A stretch of DNA of 5,292 nucleotides from Spirochaetia bacterium UBA5550 (GTDB taxonomy: Bacteria; Spirochaetota; UBA4802; UBA5550), in NCBI GenBank assembly GCA_002425885.1, contig DINC01000369.1:199-5490 (forward strand), given 5' to 3'. The notes below the pieces were generated by a model that was not told the DNA's origin, did no database searches, and worked only from the letters and a program-made list of their open reading frames with translations. The position numbers were made by a program, and so were the translations under genes. Each line of letters starts with the position of its first letter. The first letter of the stretch is position 1. Positions 1 through 5,292 of this stretch are shown piece after piece.

Positions 1-1
1 T

Positions 2-1222
2 CGCGGTTCAGAAACAGTAATAGAGGAGGATTTGTTTACGTTTCTTAAAAGGGAGAGCGCAAAATACAGTTCACCTGACATTGAGGGGTTTGGTGATTTT
101 AACGGGGGATATACAGGCTATATAAGCTATGAGGCAGTGAACCATACTGGTATCCTTAGAAGAAAAATTAAATCAGGAAATCTCCGGCCTGTGGCTGAAC
201 TTCTTCTTATAGATGATTTTATTGTGTACGATAATGTTCTGAGAAAATTTTTTGCTTCAACTCCGGTTTATACTGTAAGAGGTGAGCTTGACTATGAAGT
301 GCAGAGGGCCTCAGAGAGGCTTGATGAAATTGAGGAGTTTATTGTAAACCTGATTCACAATTCAAAAATAAGTTTTCTGCCCTCAAGGCCTGTTGAAATA
401 AAAATGGAATACAGTGATTCTGACAGTTCATTTCTGAAAAAAGTCGGATCAGTAAAAGATGAGATCTGTTCCGGCGAGATAATCCAGGGTGTCATAAGCC
501 GGAGGATGTCAGTGAAAACCAGAATAAATCCTTTCAGTTTCTATCTGAAACTCAGGGATGTTAATCCTTCTCCATACATGTATTTTCTTAAGTTCGGGGA
601 GAGATTCATTACCGGCTGCTCTCCCGAAACCCACCTCCGTATGAAGGGGAACAGAATGCTTCTGAAACCGATAGCAGGTACAGCTCCAATACCAGATAAA
701 AGGAACGACAGAAAGATAGGGCGTAAAAATCTTCTGCGTGACCAGAAGGAACGTGCTGAGCATCTTATGTTGGTAGATCTTGCGAGAAACGATCTCAGCC
801 GTATTGCTGCAAAAGGATCTGTGTCTGTCGCTGAGTTTATGAAGGTTGAGGACTTCTCCCATGTAATGCATATTGTATCAAGTGTTAAAGGGACAATGCG
901 TGACGGGCTCACTGCTGTCGATGCATTTCGTGAGACTTTCCCTGCTGGTACAGTTTCAGGTGCTCCGAAAGTCCGGGCCATTGAGATTATCGATGACCTT
1001 GAAGAACATGAGAGATGGGCTTATGCAGGCGCTGTGGGTTACTTTGGTTTCAATAGATCATGCGATACCTGTATAACACTCCGTACGGCTTATTTTGATG
1101 GTGATGATGTATTTACGCAGGGGGGCGCGGGTGTTGTTTTTGACAGTGTCCCTCAGAATGAACTGAATGAGATAAACCACAAACTGAGGGCATTAACAAC
1201 AAGTATGGGATACGCGGTGTAG
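2..1222 (+). CDS. trpE: Anthranilate synthase component I (TrpE-type), 5'-truncated by window edge
   Basis: This is the chorismate-binding subunit of anthranilate synthase, which converts chorismate plus ammonia (from the TrpG partner) to anthranilate and pyruvate, the first step of tryptophan synthesis in the cytoplasm. The frame is open to the left edge, leaving 406 visible codons. Family members have about 490-520 residues, so roughly 80-110 N-terminal residues, including the usual tryptophan feedback site, lie outside. Visible landmarks are GGYTGY (104-121), SPE (620-628), PIAGT (668-682), the ARNDLSR segment (782-802), SHVMH (857-871), PAGTVSGAPKVRA (941-979) and the GGAGVVFDS stretch near 1121-1147. 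Alanine in PIAGT, where E. coli PabB has the catalytic Lys of PIKGT, favours TrpE over PabB. The segment after it reads APIP instead of the usual RPRG. A TTG at 32 preceded by GAGGAGGA looks like a start, but it lies too close to that motif, and the upstream codons continue the family alignment. An aminodeoxychorismate synthase (PabB) role is the main alternative. Confidence 0.82.
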   Translation, partial: RGSETVIEEDLFTFLKRESAKYSSPDIEGFGDFNGGYTGYISYEAVNHTGILRRKIKSGNLRPVAELLLIDDFIVYDNVLRKFFASTPVYTVRGELDYEVQRASERLDEIEEFIVNLIHNSKISFLPSRPVEIKMEYSDSDSSFLKKVGSVKDEICSGEIIQGVISRRMSVKTRINPFSFYLKLRDVNPSPYMYFLKFGERFITGCSPETHLRMKGNRMLLKPIAGTAPIPDKRNDRKIGRKNLLRDQKERAEHLMLVDLARNDLSRIAAKGSVSVAEFMKVEDFSHVMHIVSSVKGTMRDGLTAVDAFRETFPAGTVSGAPKVRAIEIIDDLEEHERWAYAGAVGYFGFNRSCDTCITLRTAYFDGDDVFTQGGAGVVFDSVPQNELNEINHKLRALTTSMGYAV

Positions 1223-1231
1223 AGGTTTAAT

Positions 1232-1792
1232 ATGATTTTACTTGTAGATAATTACGATTCTTTTACATATAATGTTGTTCATTCTCTTGAGCGGCTTGGG
1301 GAGAGTGTAGAGGTGATCCGGAATGACCACGATTTTAATAAAATTGATTTCAGCAGATATAAAGCTGTTATATTATCCCCGGGGCCCTCAAATCCTGACA
1401 ATGCAGGTATAACTCTTGAGGTTATAAAAAAGAATCCGGGGCTCCCACTGCTGGGAATATGCCTTGGTATGCAGGCCATTGTTCAGAGTTTCGGCGGAAA
1501 AATTGTACGGGCTCCGGAAATCGTCCATGGCAAGCAGGATACAATTTCTCATACTGGCGAGGGACTTTTTTATGGTGTGCCTCAGAAATTCCGTGCAGTG
1601 CGGTATCATTCGCTCTGTGCAGGGAAGGAGAGTTTTCCCGTAGATCTTGATATAGAGGCGTTCTCATCAGATGGTGTTATCCAGGGTATACGGCATAAAA
1701 ATAAAAAAATATATGGTATCCAGTTTCATCCCGAATCATATATGACTGAATATGGAGATGATATTTTCAGAAATTTTTTGAAGCAGCAATAG
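1232..1792 (+). CDS. trpG: Glutamine amidotransferase subunit of anthranilate (or aminodeoxychorismate) synthase
   Basis: This is a class I glutamine amidotransferase that hydrolyses glutamine and passes ammonia to the adjacent TrpE subunit. The 186 residues match the usual 185-200 length of stand-alone TrpG/PabA. It opens with the family hallmark LLVDNYDSFTYN (residues 3-14). The oxyanion segment is SPGPSNP (49-55), the nucleophile is Cys77 in GICLGMQ, HGK is at 99-101, RYHS is at 124-127, and His166 and Glu168 in FHPES complete the catalytic triad. All key residues are present, so the enzyme should be active. The ATG lies 9 bases after the stop of trpE, with AGAGG (1221-1225) overlapping that stop as ribosome binding site; this fits an operon with coupled translation. 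TrpG and PabA cannot be told apart by sequence, and one protein often serves both tryptophan and folate synthesis. The name rests on the partner gene. Confidence 0.9.
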   Translation: MILLVDNYDSFTYNVVHSLERLGESVEVIRNDHDFNKIDFSRYKAVILSPGPSNPDNAGITLEVIKKNPGLPLLGICLGMQAIVQSFGGKIVRAPEIVHGKQDTISHTGEGLFYGVPQKFRAVRYHSLCAGKESFPVDLDIEAFSSDGVIQGIRHKNKKIYGIQFHPESYMTEYGDDIFRNFLKQQ

Positions 1793-1812
1793 CCTGTGAC
1801 TAATAAAATTTA

Positions 1813-1841
1813 TTGATTATTTTTCTCTCACTTATTATAAT
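1813..1841 (+). promoter_or_regulatory. Sigma-70-type promoter of the outer membrane protein gene
   Basis: A -35 box TTGATT (1813-1818) and a perfect -10 box TATAAT (1836-1841) are separated by 17 bases, the optimal spacing. Transcription would start near 1848, giving a leader of about 47 bases before the ATG at 1896. It lies in the 103-base gap after trpG and would make the next gene independent of the trp operon. This is a visual match to consensus only. Confidence 0.7.
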
Positions 1842-1881
1842 TAAAATATGTAACCGCAAAATATATAAACGGTTTGATTAT

Positions 1882-1887
1882 AAGGAG
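1882..1887 (+). promoter_or_regulatory. Ribosome binding site of the outer membrane protein gene
   Basis: AAGGAG sits 8 bases before the ATG at 1896, close to ideal spacing, and fixes the start of the secreted protein. Just upstream, AACCG (1852-1856) can pair with CGGTT (1870-1874) around an AT-rich 13-base loop. That small stem could protect the 5' end of the message but leaves this site free. Confidence 0.75.
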
Positions 1888-1895
1888 AGAATACA

Positions 1896-3431
1896 ATGAA
1901 GAAGCTTTCGGCTTTACTGATTTTAATTATTCTAATGTCCTCCGGTTTTCTTTTTGCACAGAAAAAAACGGATGTTAATGTTGATGTAGAAACTGATGTC
2001 AGTGATGAAGCAAAACAACAGGCTCAGGTTCAGGCTGTAAATTTTCTAATGGGAGGAGTTTTCGGAGCTGTTACAATAGACGGTAAAAACTATCAGCAGA
2101 TGGGTCTCCGTCCGGAACTGAAACTCTGGAAATTCGGAGTAGGTCTTGATATCAGTATACTTCTTGATGAAGACGGAAAGATCAGGGAGGAGGACTGGGA
2201 TGATAAAGAGGATTACATAGATAAGATTTTCTATCTAAGGTACGGCCAGAAGGGTGATCCTTTCTATTTTCTTTACGGCGGACTTGAATCAACAACACTT
2301 GGCTATGGCACACTTATTAACGGCTACACAAACCTGCTTGAATATCCTACATATAAACGTCAGGGTCTTGATATAGGTTTTGAGACAGAGTATCTCGGTA
2401 TGCAGGCAATTGTTAATGACTTCAAAGAACTTCAGGGGAAAAACCGTGCAGTAATGGGAGGCGGCAGGATCTATCTGCGGCCATTCAGCAGAGTACAGAT
2501 CGGTGGTTCAATAGCAGGTGACCTGAATGAATATAAAGGCCTCAGAGATACTGACGATGACGGATACCCTGATGAAGTTGATGCATATCCTGATGATGAC
2601 AGTTATGTAACAGAGATAGATTATTATTCTTCTAAGCTCGGTGTTGCGCAGGATGCTCAGATCATACAGGATCTTGTCGGAGTAGGTTTAATATCCCCAT
2701 TAAAACAAAGCGATCTTCAGGATTACGGTAACCAGCGTTCCCGCACCGGATTCTGGGCTGCTGACGCAGGCGTTCTTGTTATTAATGGTGATTTTATAAA
2801 ATTCAATATCTACTCACAGTATGCAAGGTCAATGAATACTGGCGGTTGGGGATTCACAGCTCCCGGAGCAAAACTTTCATTCGGTGATGTCATAGAAATA
2901 TATGGAGACTACAGGCAGCAGTCAGATGATTTTATCTTCGGTTATTACAATGACACCTATGATCTCGAAAGAGCTAAATATGTTGATGAAGGAACTTCTT
3001 CAGATCCAAACCTTGTAGCTCATACTAAAAAAGAGAGCCTGAAAGCAGCAGAAAAACTGAAAGGTTATTTTGCAGGTGTAAAAATTAACTTTTTCCGCAT
3101 CTTTACAGGAAAATGTGAATACCAGGATATGCGCTGGGGAGACGCAGAGAATGAGGATAAATCTATAAGAGGTGAACTGCTTTTCAACAGGGAGCTTATA
3201 CCTGTTATATCAAAGGCAAAGGCCTATTATGTGCAGAATAATGTTGAAAAGCTCGAATGGAAAACAGAAAGTACTGTAATGGGTGGTGTAATCGGAATAG
3301 GTATGGGGCCCGGCCTCAGCATAGATTTCAACTATCGCATTACTTATGAAGATAAGAACGGTGACGGAAAAATCAGAGGCGGTGATGAGGAGATCACCAA
3401 CGTCAGCGTTTCAACCAGTGCGGTTTTCTGA
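1896..3431 (+). CDS. Secreted outer membrane beta-barrel-like protein with calcium-loop motifs, function unknown
   Basis: I cannot assign a function to this 511-residue protein. Residues 1-21 form a clear Sec signal peptide: a Lys-Lys start, a hydrophobic core and likely cleavage at FLFA|Q. The mature part has no further membrane helix. It is rich in short alternating hydrophobic/polar strands with Gly and aromatic residues, and ends in VSVSTSAVF, whose terminal Phe fits the BAM recognition signal of outer membrane barrels. Three acidic loops stand out. Residues 91-100 are DxDG-rich and partly EF-hand-like. Residues 218-235 (DTDDDGYPDEVDAYPDDD) match the thrombospondin type 3 calcium pattern. 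Residues 486-497 (DKNGDGKIRGGD) match an EF-hand or dockerin loop, with acidic or Asn ligands at positions 1, 3, 5 and 12. The gene has its own promoter and terminator and appears monocistronic. It could be a porin, an adhesin-like surface protein or a structural barrel. The outer membrane location is inferred; the secretion signal is seen directly. Confidence 0.8.
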   Translation: MKKLSALLILIILMSSGFLFAQKKTDVNVDVETDVSDEAKQQAQVQAVNFLMGGVFGAVTIDGKNYQQMGLRPELKLWKFGVGLDISILLDEDGKIREEDWDDKEDYIDKIFYLRYGQKGDPFYFLYGGLESTTLGYGTLINGYTNLLEYPTYKRQGLDIGFETEYLGMQAIVNDFKELQGKNRAVMGGGRIYLRPFSRVQIGGSIAGDLNEYKGLRDTDDDGYPDEVDAYPDDDSYVTEIDYYSSKLGVAQDAQIIQDLVGVGLISPLKQSDLQDYGNQRSRTGFWAADAGVLVINGDFIKFNIYSQYARSMNTGGWGFTAPGAKLSFGDVIEIYGDYRQQSDDFIFGYYNDTYDLERAKYVDEGTSSDPNLVAHTKKESLKAAEKLKGYFAGVKINFFRIFTGKCEYQDMRWGDAENEDKSIRGELLFNRELIPVISKAKAYYVQNNVEKLEWKTESTVMGGVIGIGMGPGLSIDFNYRITYEDKNGDGKIRGGDEEITNVSVSTSAVF

Positions 3432-3453
3432 CTTCTCTAATATAGCGGCAAAA

Positions 3454-3481
3454 CTATCGGGTATTTCATTGTGCCCGATAG
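3454..3481 (+). terminator. Hairpin after the outer membrane protein gene, possible first terminator
   Basis: CTATCGGG (3454-3461) pairs perfectly with CCCGATAG (3474-3481) around a 12-base loop, 22 bases after the stop codon. It is followed by five A and then eight T (3487-3494). The T run suggests intrinsic termination, but the A spacer between stem and T run is atypical. It may be a weak terminator or a 3'-end-protecting stem. Confidence 0.5.
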
Positions 3482-3517
3482 AAAAATTTTTTTTGTCATA
3501 TAATCCGCAGGCATTTG

Positions 3518-3554
3518 CACTAAAAAAGCTCCCATGCGGGAGCTTTTTTTAGTG
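3518..3554. terminator. Bidirectional intrinsic terminator between convergent genes
   Basis: The left arm CACTAAAAAAGCTCCC (3518-3533) pairs with GGGAGC followed by seven T and AGTG (3538-3554) around the loop ATGC. One T is unpaired, since six A face seven T. On either strand the GC-rich GCTCCC/GGGAGC core is followed by a T run, so it can end both the + strand barrel gene and the - strand cotransporter gene, whose stop codon lies 16 bases away. Confidence 0.9.
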
Positions 3555-3570
3555 ATTTATACTTTTAAAT

Positions 3571-4800
3571 TTAAAAAATCCTGATTCCTGAAATTGTCTC
3601 AGCGATATTATATGCATGGTCACCGATTTTTTCAAAACTTGAAACCATATCTATAAATAAAATACCTGAATCTACGTCGCATTTGTCTTCGTTCAGTCTT
3701 CTGATATGTGACTTGCGCAATTCTTTTTTCAGTTCATCAATTCTGTTTTCAATAACTTCCGCTTTAGGCATAATATTTGTAGTTGTTGAAGTTATGTGGG
3801 GAGTAATAAGATCAAGAAATTCCTTAACTTTTCCTGCTGTTTCAAATATCTCTTTTTTTCCGTTTTCGGAGAAGGTGAGTTCCATATCACATTTTCTTCT
3901 TAAGAGTTTCATAATCGATTCACACTGGTCACCGATGCTTTCAAGCTCATTAACCTTGTGCAGCATAGAGGTTATCTCGTTGCTCTGATTTTTAGAAAGC
4001 GTGTCGCGTGAAACTTTAACAAGAAAATTAGAAATTTCACGTTCAAGAAGATCAACCTGGTTTTCCAGTGTCTGTATCTCTTCAATTTCCTTGCCTAATT
4101 TTTTATCAGGATTAAAAAGAACGCCGGTCATTTTATCAAACATCCGGTTTACAATTTCTGCCATTCTTTCTATTTCAAGACGGGCCTGGTTAATGTTAAT
4201 TGATGGTATAGAGACAACATTTGTTGTAATATACATAAGATGCGTATCAGAAGTTTTATCTTCACCGGGTACTAAAAGTTCTGCAGCTTTTGCCAGATAT
4301 TTCACGAAAGGGATGAATAAAAGTGTATTGATTATATTGAAACCTGAATGAAATGCGGCCATGTGGTCAGCTATAACTCTGCTTCTTTCAGCAATATCCG
4401 GTGAAAACGGATTTCCCGGTGTTAGCCAGTCAATAAATGGGATGAATAAATTTTTAAAAACAATCAGAATCCATATTACGCCAAAAGTATTGAAAAGAAA
4501 GTGGACACGGGCAGTTCTTCTCGCTTCAATTGTTGAACCTATGGCTGCAATATTTGCAGTTATAGTTGTACCTATGTTTTCGCCAAGTATCAGGGCTGCG
4601 GCAGTGTAAAAATCGATTAGTCCGCTTACTGCAAGAGCCATGGTCATTGCCATGGTGGCGCTTGATGACTGCACAACCATTGTTACAATTGTTCCGACAA
4701 TAACAACAGCAATTGTTGAAAAAATTCCGGTTGCCTTATAGGTTGACATGAAATTCAGTATTGTTTCGGAGCCGCTTAAATCCTTAACTGAGTCACTCAT
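3571..4800 (-). CDS. Na+/phosphate cotransporter, C-terminal part with PhoU-like domain (frameshifted gene)
   Basis: This is the second part of an NptA/YjbB-type sodium-dependent phosphate transporter of the inner membrane, 409 residues counted from the ATG at 4800. It holds the second inverted transport repeat, with QSSSAT at residues 44-49 and GENIGTT at 73-79, then further membrane segments around 99-120 and 153-170. A soluble helical PhoU-like region runs from about residue 190 to the end and contains two ExIGD signatures (E287-D291 and E390-D394) typical of PhoU metal-binding helices. Alone it lacks the first transport repeat and cannot be a normal transporter. The ATG at 4800 overlaps the stop of the upstream part (TAATG), and I see no good ribosome binding site before it. 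In this frame the codons just upstream read R-L-G-I, continuing the family sequence, so the ATG is probably an internal Met (IMSDS) of the full protein. A regulatory or export role in phosphate balance is also possible for this family. Confidence 0.88.
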   Translation of the reverse strand: MSDSVKDLSGSETILNFMSTYKATGIFSTIAVVIVGTIVTMVVQSSSATMAMTMALAVSGLIDFYTAAALILGENIGTTITANIAAIGSTIEARRTARVHFLFNTFGVIWILIVFKNLFIPFIDWLTPGNPFSPDIAERSRVIADHMAAFHSGFNIINTLLFIPFVKYLAKAAELLVPGEDKTSDTHLMYITTNVVSIPSININQARLEIERMAEIVNRMFDKMTGVLFNPDKKLGKEIEEIQTLENQVDLLEREISNFLVKVSRDTLSKNQSNEITSMLHKVNELESIGDQCESIMKLLRRKCDMELTFSENGKKEIFETAGKVKEFLDLITPHITSTTTNIMPKAEVIENRIDELKKELRKSHIRRLNEDKCDVDSGILFIDMVSSFEKIGDHAYNIAETISGIRIF

Positions 4801-5252
4801 TATTCCGAGGCGAAAAACAGAAGTCCGAATCCCAGGAGAAAGTCGCCCCAGCTGTCAGTCTTGTCGTTATCAATAAATCTTATAAAAAACCCTATTGCAA
4901 TTGCAGGAAGGGCAAGAACATTAATCTTGAATTTAAAACCCAGTATGGCAACAATCCATCCTGTTACAGTTGTTCCGATATTTGCTCCTAAAACAATACC
5001 GGTTGCCTGAATAAGTGTTATCAGGCCTGCGCTTACAAAACTGACAAGCATAACTGTTGTGGCACTAGAGGATTGTATAATGGCAGTTATACCGAATCCG
5101 GTTAAAACACCTTTGAACCGGTTATTTGTTGCTTTCCAGAGTATATTTTTGAGCCCTTCTCCTGTAGCTGCCTGAAGACCTTCACTCATTATCTTCATTC
5201 CATAAAGAAAAATAGCGAGACCGCCAACTACATTAATCAGAATTGAGGTCAT
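4800..5252 (-). CDS. Na+/phosphate cotransporter, N-terminal part (frameshifted gene)
   Basis: This is the first part of the same Na+/Pi cotransporter, 150 residues counted from the ATG at 5252. It begins with a membrane helix (ILINVVGGLAIFLYGM, about residues 4-19), as is usual for the family. It carries the first transport repeat: QSSSAT at 60-65 and GANIGTT at 89-95, followed by hydrophobic segments near 98-106 and 110-120. It ends GFGLLFF-ASE-stop. The last three residues look out of frame, because family members read LLFFG and then continue to an Met-Ser segment. That continuation is present in the next frame, which overlaps by one base. Joining the two parts with one added base near 4811 gives about 560 residues, the usual family length. 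The frame also has a TTG at 5291, but the ATG at 5252 is preferred because AGGAGA lies 10 bases before it and family proteins begin near this helix. Confidence 0.88.
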   Translation of the reverse strand: MTSILINVVGGLAIFLYGMKIMSEGLQAATGEGLKNILWKATNNRFKGVLTGFGITAIIQSSSATTVMLVSFVSAGLITLIQATGIVLGANIGTTVTGWIVAILGFKFKINVLALPAIAIGFFIRFIDNDKTDSWGDFLLGFGLLFFASE

Positions 5253-5262
5253 TATCAGATTT

Positions 5263-5268
5263 TCTCCT
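5263..5268 (-). promoter_or_regulatory. Ribosome binding site deciding the cotransporter start
   Basis: On the minus strand AGGAGA (5268 down to 5263) lies 10 bases before the ATG at 5252. The longer frame from TTG 5291 would translate through this site and add 13 polar residues before the first membrane helix, so the ATG is the better start. Confidence 0.65.
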
Positions 5269-5292
5269 GTTCTATAATTTATAATAATCAAA

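Noticed and set aside
509..981. Two minus-strand open frames of 120 and 146 codons inside trpE
   Set aside because: They lie opposite conserved TrpE catalytic motifs, have no family features or ribosome binding site, and are explained as shadows of the coding strand.
1802..1814. AATAAA/TTTATT palindrome after trpG as a terminator
   Set aside because: The stem is only A-T pairs with a one-base loop and overlaps the -35 box of the next promoter, so it would not form a stable terminator.
1852..1874. Small stem in the leader of the barrel gene as a riboswitch
   Set aside because: Only five base pairs with a 13-base AT-rich loop, and the leader is too short for a known aptamer; it is noted only as a possible 5' stabilising stem.
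3346..3552. 68-codon plus-strand frame running past the end of the barrel gene
   Set aside because: It starts inside the barrel gene in another frame and runs through both hairpins; nothing supports translation.
3683..4609. Three plus-strand open frames of 82-116 codons
   Set aside because: They are antisense to the cotransporter and PhoU-like coding sequence, which has clear family motifs, and they show no supporting signals of their own.
5273..5287. AT-rich -10-like sequence (TATTAT/TATAAA) upstream of the cotransporter on the minus strand
   Set aside because: It is plausible as a promoter, but the -35 region falls outside the window and many overlapping AT-rich matches exist, so no single call can be supported.

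Overview
The window carries parts of three independent transcription units from a bacterium of moderate-to-low GC content. The outer membrane protein (N-terminal signal peptide, C-terminal phenylalanine) points to a Gram-negative (diderm) cell. From memory only, the barrel protein resembles uncharacterised proteins of FCB-superphylum-like lineages. That is a weak hint, and no taxon can be named from the sequence alone.

Region 1 (2-1792, + strand) holds the two subunits of a chorismate-using glutamine amidotransferase enzyme, most likely anthranilate synthase. It contains a TrpE-type synthase subunit, cut off at its 5' end by the window edge, followed 9 bases later by a complete TrpG/PabA-type glutaminase. 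TrpG releases ammonia from glutamine and TrpE uses it to aminate chorismate. No other trp gene follows, so trpD, C, F, B and A are either upstream or elsewhere.

Region 2 (about 1813-3494, + strand) is a monocistronic unit. It has a near-consensus sigma-70-type promoter (TTGATT, 17 bases, TATAAT), a roughly 47-base leader, a strong Shine-Dalgarno and a 511-residue secreted beta-barrel-like protein. The protein carries several acidic calcium-loop-like segments and ends in Phe. Two hairpins follow; the second is a symmetrical bidirectional terminator shared with the convergent gene to its right.

Region 3 (3571-5252, - strand) encodes an NptA/YjbB-type Na+/phosphate cotransporter with a C-terminal PhoU-like domain. 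It is broken into two overlapping reading frames at about 4811. Adding one base there rebuilds a normal protein of about 560 residues, so this is a frameshift: a sequencing or assembly error, a recent mutation or, less likely, recoding or a real two-part protein.

The three units have no evident common pathway. I see no mobile element, CRISPR array, tRNA, rRNA or previously undescribed system. The points most worth checking are the cotransporter frameshift and the calcium-loop barrel protein.
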